Shown: in pieces, positions 35,346 to 46,340 of the stretch
Layout: each line of letters begins with the position of its first letter
Position numbering within the stretch: the stretch's first letter is position 1
Assembly (NCBI GenBank): GCA_009760855.2
Contig: WPIO01000007.1
Location: forward strand, 1,615,001-1,679,000
Reading direction: 5' to 3'
DNA from: Cristatella mucedo
Taxonomy: Eukaryota; Bryozoa; Phylactolaemata; Cristatellidae
DNA length: 64,000 bases
Made by a program: the position numbers and the translations under genes
The notes under the pieces: model-generated
The model's input: the letters and a program-made list of their open reading frames with translations, nothing else
What the model was told of the DNA's origin: nothing
Databases searched by the model: none

Positions 35346-35640
35346 GGATGTGGCCGTGCATTACATAATCTGCTTTGCTGTGAATGCGAGCTTCCTTCTG
35401 GAGGTTGGTGGCAGTTAAGAAAGAAGCTTATTTTTCATATTTATAGAGAGGCTTCTAGGTACGACGTAACTTGATAAAAAGATATTAGTTAATAAGTTAA
35501 TCGGCTGATCGAACAGGCTCATAGTGTGTAGCGACAGAAGAGCCACATCGGCTCCCCCTTGCTGTTTGCAAGGGGCATTAATGGATATCCTGCAGCAAGA
35601 CTTTAACCCACGACACTGGTCGTGAAATGCAAAGCATCCC
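35345..35640. other. Unannotated spacer
   Basis: Short frames only; nothing recognised. Confidence 0.4.
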
Positions 35641-35800
35641 AACCCCGGGCTAGGGTTCTGGCCCAGGGTTAAGGCGCCGGGCCGGTTGAAGAACATTCCC
35701 GCCCCGACGTTTCCACCGGACATTTCCCGCCTGGTGGACCCTAGAACATTCTCCCCGGACATTTCCCCCCTGGGTAGGGCATTTCCCCCTATGTTGATGA
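35640..35800 (-). repeat. G-rich minisatellite, left inverted copy
   Basis: On the minus strand, repeats of GGGGAAATGTCCGG and GGAAACGTC-type units beginning GGGGGAAATGCCCTACCC. It matches the plus-strand block at 36,920-37,060 in inverted orientation. Confidence 0.75.
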
Positions 35801-36900
35801 ATGTATAACTAAGAATACAGCCGTCCCACATCTATAGCGGTTAATCGGTTCCAGACTCTGCCATGATAGTTGAATTTCCATGTAGTACGATTCTTTATAC
35901 ATAAATTGAATATTTTCGTAACTAGAGCTCAGAAAACCTGTTCACGACCCTCTAATTTGGTTTTAACATTATTAAAACCGTCTGGATATGAAACATCACC
36001 CTTTTAGCCACCATTCCACCTGTATTACCCAATATATTAGACAATGTAAGGGATAATAAGACGTATTAGACGTAAGAAGTATCCTATTGTTATCAGTGTA
36101 CATTTAATTAAACACAGGCAGTTTTACACACAACCACTCACATATGAAAATAGTGCAATTTTTCGATGATGATGAAGAGTTGTACTGCACGGCAAAGAAG
36201 AGCAAGGTTACTGCTCTCAACGAGGCTGCACATGGCGTTGAAGGATTTGTGGGGGTGCTCGAATACATAGACCAACAGCCCATACGTACAGTAATTTTAA
36301 TTTTAATTGTGATGCAGGGGTGTGTACTTGACTCAGACTACCGAGCGCGCACTGTATCATTTTTACCATCTTGATCAACTTTTCAACGAAGATATTTGAA
36401 ATAACCGCAATAGAGTGAAGCCGCGAAAGTCGAAGCGCGAAGTGGCGAGAGACGAATGTATATACACATTATCAGATGAAGTTCACGCTCTATTACAATA
36501 AAACAGCTCAGTATAAGCGGCGACTCAATAGCACGACCGGCGGTGGCGGTACGGCCAGCTCGGCAGCGTCGGCGGCGGTCGACGGGCGACGCCCGGTGCA
36601 GCAACGACTGCGGCGGCGGCGGCGGCGGGCGGCGAGGTTTGGACGGGCGGTGGCCGGCGATGCCGATATCGGGAGAGGCGGTGGCGGCGACGCTCGCGGT
36701 GGCCGAGGATACTGCTACGTGCTCGCGGCTGATGCCGAGAGCGTCTGCTGCTGGCCGCCCAGCGCAGAGCTTTGACCTTGCACTTGGTGGTCTGCCGAAA
36801 AGCAGGGCCGCAGCGACGGCATTTCTAATGACTGTAATGTAGGAATATTTTGTATATTATATACTATATAATATTTTTACAAGATATTTAAGCAAGACAA
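35800..36900. other. Interior between the two inverted G-rich blocks
   Basis: About 1.1 kb, AT-rich for most of its length. It holds a short open frame at 36,144-36,374 (starts MKIVQFFDDDEELYCTAKKS; no family recognised) and a CGG-rich segment at 36,538-36,760. Confidence 0.4.
36538..36760. repeat. CGG-rich low-complexity segment
   Basis: GC-rich patch with GGCGGCGGCGG runs inside an AT-rich neighbourhood. Translations are Arg/Gly/Ala-rich and not credible as genes. Confidence 0.8.
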
Positions 36901-36919
36901 TTTATATCATGACATTTCC

Positions 36920-37060
36920 ATACGGGAGGGGAGGAAATGCCCTACCCCGAGGGGGGTGTGTGAAGTTTTCTACCCCGGGGGAAACGTCCGGGGGAAATGT
37001 CCGAGGGGAAACGTCCAGGGGGGGGGGAAATGTCCGTACCCCGCAGGGCCAAAAGTGCTC
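36920..37060 (+). repeat. G-rich minisatellite, right inverted copy
   Basis: Begins GGGAGGAAATGCCCTACCCC, then alternating GGGGGAAACGTCC and GGGGGAAATGTCC units, with a ten-G run near 37,019. Inverted relative to 35,640-35,800. Confidence 0.8.
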
Positions 37061-37920
37061 TGCCGTCCAGCCAGCTATGCCCCCAATGCGCCTGCCCATC
37101 CGAAACCTTCCAAACGTGAAGACGCTGGCGCTGCGATAAGCAGTGGTCCTCGTTGGGGCCAGCCTATCCCAGGGGCGTTTCCAGATACCGCATAGGACGG
37201 CGGTTGAGATCTTGACCCTGCCAGACATGGCCATCCGATCGTTGTAAATCTGAATTGACGTGTCGAGTGCTGGCTGCCGGACATTTATCCTTATTGCCTA
37301 TATTCGATATTGCCTGTAACAGCCGTCGGAGCCGCGAACGAGGCCATACGAATGCCCCGCCCTCCCGTGAGAAACATTTCGAGTTTGCCTCGCCGACACG
37401 CCTCTAGATCAACGATGCACGCAGCTAATTTAAATACTACTGTTTATTAATAATTTTCAAAACCCCGCTGGTCCTTCTTGTAATCAGTGAGTTCACCCGG
37501 GAGACCTGCTCCGCCGAGTCTTTCGAGGGGGTGGGGCTCGGCTTAATAGACGCCGCACCTCCTGAGGCCTCGCTGCCGTCCCGCGCCGCGGCGCTTCCGG
37601 GCTGACCGCTAACCTCCGAGAAACTGTCTCGCCTGGCGTCTGTGCCGGCCTACGCGATGCTCGCGCCTCACAATCGAGCTCGCAATTTCCAGCCTAACAC
37701 AGGAGAATTCCTTATTGCTCACTGCGAGCAGAAGCGATAGCCTCTGAGGCTCTGTTTTCCGCCGTACAAATTTGGCTGCTGTAACAACTGAGCTACGCCT
37801 CTTCCACAGCACCACCCAGACGAAGGTCGGCGGTGTTTAGCAGAATGCTGCTAAATATAATCGAATAAATAAATAAATATTAAATAAATTATATAATAAT
37901 TTAAATAAATAAAATTAAAT
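37060..37920. other. Unannotated, GC-moderate region
   Basis: Several overlapping short frames on both strands; no family recognised. Confidence 0.4.
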
Positions 37921-37923
37921 GCT

Positions 37924-37931
37924 TTATATAT

Positions 37932-38018
<87 letters not shown>
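37924..38018. repeat. (TA)n microsatellite
   Basis: About 95 bases of TA with two TACA interruptions at the left end. Confidence 0.97.
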
Positions 38019-38019
<1 letters not shown>

Positions 38020-38312
38020 CATCGTGAGGTGAGCTTAGCTCGAGCGGGAAGGCTCAAGAGCCAAATGCGGTATTTCTGCCTGTCGCACCGGCCTGCGCTC
38101 CGCAGAAGTGGCCGATAGATGTCGGTTGACCTGTCATTGTCGGCCATAACTCATTTCGAAAGAATTCACTTGAACCTTCTTTTCAGCATTCGAGCTTAAT
38201 GGGGTTGCTCATTGCTTGTGAAGTAGAGGTAGTATTTCTTAACCGCGGCGGTCTACAGTGTCAGGCCCAATACCGCTAAAGCTCTTATTCTCTTTATCCT
38301 TATCCTTAGAGC

Positions 38313-38346
38313 TTTAAAGAATTATATACACAAATAATTCTTTAAA
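38313..38346. repeat. Hairpin, 13-bp arms
   Basis: TTTAAAGAATTAT, loop ATACACAA, then its exact reverse complement. It lies at the tail side of the neighbouring SINE-A. Confidence 0.85.
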
Positions 38347-38480
38347 ATGTAATTCATTTGTATAGTGCCTCAACAGAACTCAATTTCTATTCAGCGCTTC
38401 AAATATGCCTCGGGGCTCGAGCCCAAGACCTTGGTAGCAGCGAGCCCCTTAACCGCTGGACCAAACCAGCTCACTGCTTC
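38345..38480 (-). mobile_element. SINE-A, minus strand
   Basis: Plus-strand view: CATTTGTATAGTGCCTCAAC...CTATTCAGCGCTTC (LINE-A-like tail inverted), ATGCCTCGGGGCTCGAGCCC (box B inverted) and CTTAACCGCTGGACCAAACC (box A inverted). It is a close relative of 4,767-4,930. Confidence 0.75.
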
Positions 38481-38752
38481 CGCAGCTGGCGCACTCTCTT
38501 GCTCACTTCTCGAGGACAGAGGTTTTCCAGCCAAGCAATTCGTGTGCATCCTACAATTAAGCCAGACTAGCAGTAGTCAGTTTTGTCGGGCACATAAATC
38601 GTGTTTTGTCACTCTTGACGTTGCCACTCGCCTATCACCTTCGCCTTCTGTGAGCAATGAGGAATTGCTTGCATCGCGACTCAAAAGCAAGCTTGGTTCT
38701 CTAATCCTTGTATAGCGCCTTACCCACTGGAAAAGGCAACAGGAGTAAAATA

Positions 38753-38824
38753 TTCCCTAGCGGGGAATCGAACCCCGGCCACGGCGGTGAGAGCGCCGGA
38801 TCCTAGCCACTAGACCACTAGGGA
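38753..38824 (-). tRNA. tRNA-Glu (anticodon CTC)
   Basis: On the minus strand, 72 bases fold as a complete cloverleaf. The acceptor stem TCCCTAG pairs with CTAGGGA, followed by discriminator A. The D arm is GTCTAGTGGCTAGGAT. The anticodon stem CGGCG/CGCCG surrounds CTCTCAC, so the anticodon is CTC. The T arm is CGGGG-TTCGATT-CCCCG. It differs from typical animal tRNA-Glu(CTC) at only a few, mostly compensated positions. A TTTT lies just downstream, as needed for Pol III termination. Caution: about 40 bases further on the same strand reads GGCGCTATACAAGGATTA, like a LINE-A/SINE tail, so this may be the head of a young SINE and not a cellular tRNA gene. Confidence 0.72.
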
Positions 38825-38829
38825 TTGTC

Positions 38830-40440
38830 TGAGGATTGGGTATTGGATAAAAATATAACTAGTTCTTTTAAATATATGCAGATTTGCATCGGTCAATATA
38901 GTTATGTAAGGGCGCAATTAAAATGTCTCATTACTGTTTCGATATCCTTTGACGCAATAGTTAACGTATTTCTTACTTCTTAAGCTTTTTTATTGCAACA
39001 CACGAGTTCTGTTCTCGTTCGCGAGTACGATTGTCATCAGTGCAAAGTAAATGGATCTTAAAATGCTCAAAGCAAGAGCTCGTCTTTCAAAATTACCAAA
39101 CGCATTCATTTTCGATCTTCAGTAAATATACAGCGAGCCTTAATTCAGACGGTCGGTGCGCCTCACCTGAGCCTTGCTTCTTGATCTGGCGGTTAGCGTA
39201 ATTGCGTTACGAACCAAAAAAAGTACGATCACAATATTTTTGGATTCCAAGCCCTGCGGTGACCTAGGATACGGAAGGAGAGTCACGGTGTCCCATGCTG
39301 CGATTTCTGCTCCTCCAGCCTGAGCCATGTGGCCTGAACTTTGTGCACGTGTCCAAAAAATTAGGAGCGAGCAGCACCTTCGCTCCACCAAACTTCTTGG
39401 AAAGCAAAAACGCTGGTATCCAATAGGTGTAGCGACCTAAACACAGCGGCGTCATGCAATGTGAGCTCCTACCTTTAGTTCGAGGGTTCGTCCGAGAAAG
39501 GGGTGGGTGCTCGGTAGTCTTCCGGTTTCCCCTGGCGGGGTGCTCCGCACGAGATCAAGGTCATTCGTCCTGGTGCTCTGCAGTCGGTGTCTGAAACCGT
39601 GGCGTCGGCTCGCCCTATGACTGGAGAGACTCGCTGGTGGCCATGACTTAGTACGTATATAGGTATTGCGATATATAGTGCTAATTTTTTGTCCCCCACT
39701 TAGACAGGTCGTCTGTTGGACGTGGCGAAACCTCGCGAAACACCGCGGTGGGTTGAGCCTAGCTAGACTGCAGGTGTCAGCCCTGTGTGAACAGAACGTC
39801 GCTACGGTAGCGATTTTTCTGAGAAGGATACGCAAAGCCTGCTTTAAATGTTTGTCTTATATTGCTGCAGGCTAAGCGTTCTGGGTGGAGCGCATCTTCG
39901 GAGCGAATGTAGCACCGCTAGCGACGCTACCTGGAATGGAGCGCACCTGAACGCACCTGTACTCAGGTAATCAAAACCATGATAACCCAGCCTGGTTAGA
40001 GTGGAGTGCTCAGATCCCTGCCGCTTCCGCTTTTAATTTACCTCTCCGCACTTCCTGGTTATCTGTGACTTGGCGTAACCTCCCCTTGTCTTCCAGTGCA
40101 GGTAGGCTGTGCCGCCGCGTTCCGACTCGGCGTGCTACAGAGGACGCTGGAAATGTAGTCCTTACAACTTAGAGTCATCGCTCAGGGTTCAGCGTGGACG
40201 CTCGCGCTATGCTTCTAACCTCCTAGCGTCGGTCCACGCATGTCTGATTCGACAGGAATCGTCTTGCGTACCACTTTTCCCGGTGGATCGCTTTTATCTT
40301 AGCTCGTATTCATTGAAGTGGCGTACATAGTTCTGCGGCATTATATTTTTACCTTACCAACGCATAGAAGAAGGAAAGGCAGGAAATGGAGGACCGATCA
40401 GCATAGGAGGAAGTTAGACGATTGGTTAGACAGACAAATA
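38830..40440. other. Unannotated region
   Basis: About 1.6 kb with short overlapping frames on both strands (e.g. 39,452-39,835 minus); no family recognised. Confidence 0.4.
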
Positions 40441-40480
40441 TAGATAGAGGATAAGCGTAGAGATGGAGAGAGAGAAAGAT

Positions 40481-40760
<280 letters not shown>

Positions 40761-40859
40761 AGAGAGGCCAAGTGAGGCAATCGGGCGTGAGGTAAAGGCT
40801 AGGGAGCAGGCAGGTAAATACATCGCGCTAGCACAATACAATTCCTTTCCTATTTTTTT

Positions 40860-41520
40860 TAATAAAGTGGACGGTATTGCGGTTTAGGCCACTGTCTCTG
40901 TACGCGACTGTTACCGGTTTGCCGGTGAACATTTCAGCAGATGCGCCAGCTCGGCGTCTCGTCGGCTCGGCAGCGAATACCGCTGTGGTCGCACAGTCGG
41001 ACGCTGCAAGCCACAGCTCAGACTCGCGGGTGGCGTGCTCGCGACGACTGTTGGGGGTCTGCGACCACTGACTCGTCGCCTTCGTCTGTCGTTCGGCTCA
41101 CTCGGCCTACATATTTGTGCGTGCGTGCGTGCGTGCGTGCGTGCATGCATGCACGTCGGTCGAGCTGAGCTGCCCGTGCCGCCGTCGTGTGGTGGCTCTG
41201 CTCTCCTTTTTGTCATTCTCACGCACTGTCCTCCTGTGCTTTTCATCCTGGTCATCTGCGGTGGCCTCTGCTTGCTGTTCTTGCTTAGCCACCACAGACA
41301 TGATGAACACGGTAGCCTCACGGCCTCATTCTTCTGCTCCATGAGGTCCAGTCGTACGCTTTCTGGTTTGCTAAAGGAGAGACCTACTAAGCAACGTATG
41401 TAGAGGTAAACCGATACTACGACCCGGCTACGGCTGCCTTTGCTTAGGTCATTCGTGCTAAGCTGCAAACCGCTAGCATCGGGCTCTGCATGCCAGCACC
41501 AGGTTCTACCAGGCTGGTAA
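40860..41520. other. Unannotated region with a short (GTGC)n run
   Basis: GTGCGTGCGTGCGTGC repeats at about 41,118-41,150. A plus-strand frame over 41,035-41,403 contains a hydrophobic stretch (FVILTHCPPVLFILVICGG) but has no family resemblance and crosses the repeat. Not called as a gene. Confidence 0.4.
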
Positions 41521-41780
41521 ATTAGCATGCGTTCCCTTCTTTCATTCAAAGACCATTGTCGACAGGAGCTATAGGTCTGCCGGTCTTAGACTCGGGAACT
41601 CACTTTACAATTCGTGCCCCACGGCATATTTTCAGCAGCTAAGTGTGGCCCACCCAATCGAGCCGTCTACTACCGGGTACTTATGTGGTACTTCCTTTAA
41701 TGCGGTCCTTCTGTAGCAGGTATGCTAATCACTTTCTCTTTGCTGTTTGAGATGAAGTTTGCTGTTACGTATGTGCACCG
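41520..41780 (+). mobile_element. LINE-B C-terminal scrap
   Basis: Degraded frame around CAGGAGCTATAGGTCTGCCG and GACTCGGGAACTCACTTTAC, corresponding to DRSFS.AGPRLWNSL of other LINE-B copies. It continues to TTGAGATGAAGTTTGC, the end of the coding part. Confidence 0.5.
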
Positions 41781-42124
41781 AAAGCCACACACAGTACTGT
41801 GCATGCACATGTATGATGCATACACACCGACATACTTGCAGGCTTCAATTGAACCATGGAAAGCTCTCCAGCATAGCAGCTGCTCAGTCTATGTGACTTA
41901 GAGGCATCACAGATTCTGCTTTGTGATACAATGTCAGGACTAGTCTATACAATCTAGGTCACAACTTACGAAGTTGTGCGTTTTTTTTTGCTTTTAGTAT
42001 CCCACCGAATCAATCACCAGTCATAAACCAGCTCCTGGGATTATGATTATCCTTGGTCCTGGTTATCTACTATTTGTATTGGCAGGTGGCCAACGCTTGG
42101 CAGGGGGTGGCATAGGCAGGGGCA

Positions 42125-42489
<365 letters not shown>

Positions 42490-42490
<1 letters not shown>

Positions 42491-43290
42491 AAACCCCAAG
42501 GAATTGGCTAGTGATCTGCTTTGCCGACCCGGATAGGTATGCCAAGATGTTTCAGGCCTGCCAAGCCCGTTTAACATTACTGTGACTGGCTGCCTCTGGC
42601 AAGTTCAAGGTGTGCTTCTTGTCGGCTTATTCCTGGTTGCACAAGAGCATATTTGTATGCCTCTCTAACAAATGTCAAATGCTTATGTAACTGCTGTCGG
42701 CCAATGCAAGTGAACTGGCTCTCTGACTGGCCTCGAGTTTCTATTTGGAGGTGCTTGCTCAGACTGGTTCATTGTTCTCTTGAGTCTGGAGGATATATTG
42801 CAGCATGCTTCTGTGTGTGTGCTGTTGTGCTCTAAATATAGCCCTAGGCATGTTTGAAACAAATCTAAATGAAGGCTCTGTTAGTTTCAATCTACCATTT
42901 GTCTGGCACTTGCTGCTCATTGTATGACTGTTAAGCCTGTTGCCGATGGCAGCTTGAATATGATTGCAACGAAGCAGGATCGTTAGTTCTGTACTGGATT
43001 CATTTCTGTACACATTCCCGGCCAGCTGGTGAGGGTCAGGTGATAAGTCTAGCGATCCCCCCCCTTTTGTCGTAGTGTCCTTGCTTGCTGCCCTCTGTGC
43101 ACAGCGCTGCTGTTTCGAAGTTCGACTGCTGCTATGCAATCACTTTGGACTGCTGCCTTCTTTCCTTCTTGATGACTTGAGGTATTTTACTATCGAGTGC
43201 ATCGGCTCGGCAACTAGGCAGCAGTAAATCGAGCAGCATTTGTTATTGGACGGTCGACCAGTCATCTAGCGATGATACCAGACTGGGTCC
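42490..43290. other. Unannotated region
   Basis: Nothing recognised; a ten-C run lies near 43,056. Confidence 0.4.
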
Positions 43291-44040
43291 CCCACCAGCC
43301 TTTTTGGAGTCAGCTTGGCAATCATCGGCAGAAACTGACACTGCTGGTCGTGATTAACATGCTGGTCTACCGGCCTGTGAACTCAGGCACTTTCAGCTAT
43401 TGTAAAACTCTGCAGCTAGGCTTGTCTGTCGTCAGTGTTGCAGTTACCACATCTCTCCACTTCTCGCCCACCTGCGCTGGCTCCCAGTCGAGCAACGACT
43501 TCAAGGTTTTCTCACTCACTTTTAGGTCCGCTTATTCTTTGGCTTCAGCCTACCTATCAGATCTATGCCCCACCTGGCTAAGTAGCGTGCCACCTGCTTT
43601 TCGAAGCCTAACTGCTTACCCATAACTCAACTATTTACCCATACAAATCTCAAATCCTTTGGAAACCGTGCCTTTAGTTCGTATGCTCCCAAAGCATGGA
43701 ACTCAATACCGACTTGCGTCGCAACATCTTCTGACTTGTCCACATTAAAAAAGAAACTAAAAACGCATCTATTTGTCACAGCATTTAGTGGGTCCCTGTG
43801 ATTCGTCTGTTATATGCTTATGAAGTGCTGACACTGTGCATGGTGCCACTAACGAAACTTGCATGCCGACCTTGTGCACCCCTAAACATGTTATTCTTGT
43901 TTATCAAGCATGATACCACTAACCATTCGATTGTGCCTCCTTTGCAGCAAATGTAAGTGCCTAGAAAGAGATTGAGTTCTCTGAGGGTGCTATATCCAAC
44001 TCATAATAATAACAATAATTATAATGATGATGCTAATAAT
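43290..44040 (+). mobile_element. LINE-A C-terminus and 3' UTR
   Basis: Decayed coding remnants (KTLQLGLSVVSVAVTTSLHF in a shifted frame, CTGGCTCCCAGTCGAGCAAC), CTCCCAAAGCATGGAACTC, the 3' UTR, stem-loop GTGCCTAGAAAGAGATTGAG and a degenerate AATAATAAT tail. Confidence 0.8.
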
Positions 44041-44760
44041 ACTAAAATTCTCATAGGAATACAGAGAGATAAATCTCTTTCGAGGCATTTCTAGTTATCA
44101 TTTGTCCTTTCTTCTGGATCTTTATCATTCTTGCTAGTTTTTTCTACCTGTTTGCTTTCGTGCCGAGAAGCATGGGCTCGTGCAAGGAAAGCAGCTGTAG
44201 CCAGGCTTGCTGCTCAGCACAGCAGCCCACGGCTAGCTTAGTGGGCTGCTGACATGTATTTGGTCAATACTTCCGGTTAAAATGAAAGTCACAGGTACGC
44301 GATCTGGAATCATCGCTGGCATTATAATGTTCTGGCTTTAACTTGTTAGCTCCAAGAGCTTTTGTGTCAACATTCAACTGATACTGCACTCGTGCTGGTC
44401 ATGACTCTGGGACTGCTGCTGCATTGGTTTTCCTCAACATTCGATAGCAGCATTCGGTGCCATCGATCACTAGATCCGCCTGTTGAGACTGGGCAGCGGT
44501 CAATCCTAGGAGTGAGGCTCTTGCATGGTTCCAATAATATTTTTCTGCCGGCTGAGTTTAATCCCTGTTCGACAGTGGTCAGATCTCGCAATTAAAATAA
44601 TCAAAATAATTTCAAGACATTTGTATGGCTTCGTTAGGGAACTAAATCTCTTTCCATGAGCTTCACCAATGCTGCAAAGAAAGCTTTTCCACTGGTTAAT
44701 GATCAGATACAAAGTATGAACATGCATTAGCTAGCAAATGACAAATCAAACGGACCCAGT
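44040..44760. other. Mostly unannotated; two small LINE/SINE tail scraps
   Basis: Inverted tail-like sequences lie at 44,050-44,090 (GATAAATCTCTTTCGAGGCA) and 44,610-44,670 (CTAAATCTCTTTCCATGAGC). Otherwise nothing was recognised. Confidence 0.4.
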
Positions 44761-45010
44761 CTCACGTAGCAGGCACGTTTCTGTCTTGGTCCCTTGCAGT
44801 TCTTTATGTATATAATGCCTCTTAAGTGGGGAATATAGGCCTGTCGAATCGGCTACTTTATCTATACTGACGACGCCCAGCTGAACTTATCGTTCAAACC
44901 TTTGGAGTCAGCAATGGTGGTGGTACAACTGAACTCTTGTTTCGAAGACCTGGACCTGGACCTAGGCTAACTTTCTTACATCAAATGACGATGCAACTAA
45001 AGTTCATCTC
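44760..45010 (+). mobile_element. LINE-B reverse transcriptase scrap
   Basis: Interrupted frames include TCTTGGTCCCTTGCAGTTC (GVPQGSVLGP region), YTDDAQLNLSFKPLESA (YADD block, damaged) and a SNDDATKV-like piece (LKLNDDKTEL block). Confidence 0.6.
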
Positions 45011-45134
45011 CGAGGTGGCTCTTGGTACATGTCGTAATCAGTGACTGGCCTGCCAGTGCTTTCTATCAGCCAGAATGATGCAACCTCGCTAGTCCTGCAC
45101 CGAGCGGTGTCTGCCAATTTGGACGGGGGTTTTG

Positions 45135-45250
45135 AAGTTAACTTTTAACGCATTGGGTCGTGGTTTCGAGCCCTGCAGACTGTGTAAAGCGTCTGGATAG
45201 AAATCTAGTTCTCGCAGGGCGCCATGCAAATACATGATTTTTTTTTAATC
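45135..45250 (+). mobile_element. SINE-A 3' half
   Basis: Box B-like GTGGTTTCGAGCCCTGCAG, then GTAAAGCGTCTGGATAGAAA...CTCGCAGGGCGCCATGCAA, the LINE-A-like stem-loop tail. The tRNA-like box A is eroded. Confidence 0.6.
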
Positions 45251-46340
45251 GCTAGGTCTAGCATTGCTGATATATAGACCGTTTGTAGTCCACCGACGGC
45301 GACAAAAGCAGCATGTAGGACACCCTCTGACTCTTCGCACATTATGGCCCTCACACCACTTGGTTGTCACTGTCCCACATGCAGCTGGTGCTCGCGCACT
45401 GTATTCGTGTGGAATCTCGAGAGTGCTGTCACTGTGCTGATCACCGGTCACAGCTAACGGCTACGCTTCCCATCGAGGCGTCGAGGCACCAACTTGCAAG
45501 GCTTGTGAGGTGCCTCTGCGAGTTTTGTTCTTCCTCACTTGTAACTAGAGCTAGACCTGATGAGACCTAGACCAGGGCAGTGCTGCTGTGTGACCCACCG
45601 TCGGCGCTGCTGTGGCAGAACTGTTTTGGGAGGTTCCGAATCTGGAGAACCGGTTCGAGGATGGTAATCCAATGTATTCCTCCTGCCGTCGACCGTGACC
45701 CGTGGCAGGGCACTCAAACGTGCTCGAACGAGACGTAATTGGTGCAATATCTCGGTGCCATCTCGATGCCTAGCTATCCGGCTTTGTGCTACCGGCTGAG
45801 AGGCCTCGTCGATCTCATCTAAACTGACAATGAGTCTGCTAGAACCCAGACAGATATGTGTTCGACTTTCCGTCGACAGGACTGCGTCTGTCACAAAGAG
45901 TCCACCGACGGGCCACAGGGCTTCCTCGTGCTCTCCGTGGGATTCGAGCTGGTGGGTAGGGGAAGAAGGTAGCTAGCTTGGTTCGAGCTGCTTGGACTGA
46001 AGGCTTGCCTGAAGGCTACTGACGACCTGTGGCTAGCAGTGGTGCCTCCTTGTGTGTAGGCTGTAATATATGCCACGCGAGTCTCTGCTTGTAGCTCTCA
46101 CTGCAGCAGCATTACTATGCAGCAGCAGCAGCAGCTGCTGCAGAAGCTGCCCTTGCTACCTTGCCTCAGTGACCTTTCGTGTGCCTTTAGGTGTCTATAG
46201 ATGGCAGTGGCAAGCTGTTTACAGGTGCATCAGCTGCATACTTTGTGCTATTGCCCACATTTTCTTGCTTCCGAGGCATTCGACTGTTTAGATTGTTTCA
46301 GATTGGCAGTGCTATATGCAAGTGCTTGAGTTCAAGGTAT
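45250..46340. other. Unannotated region
   Basis: Overlapping frames on both strands, including a 119-codon minus-strand one at 45,535-45,894, with no recognised family. A (CAG)n-like patch lies at 46,101-46,145. Confidence 0.4.

Noticed and set aside
36144-36374. 76-codon plus-strand ORF (MKIVQFFDDDEEL...)
   Set aside because: Short, unrecognised, and the only frame of its kind in an AT-rich stretch; kept only as a note in the interior of the inverted G-rich pair.
41035-41403. 122-codon plus-strand ORF with a hydrophobic stretch
   Set aside because: Runs through a (GTGC)n repeat, several alternative frames are equally open, and there is no family resemblance.
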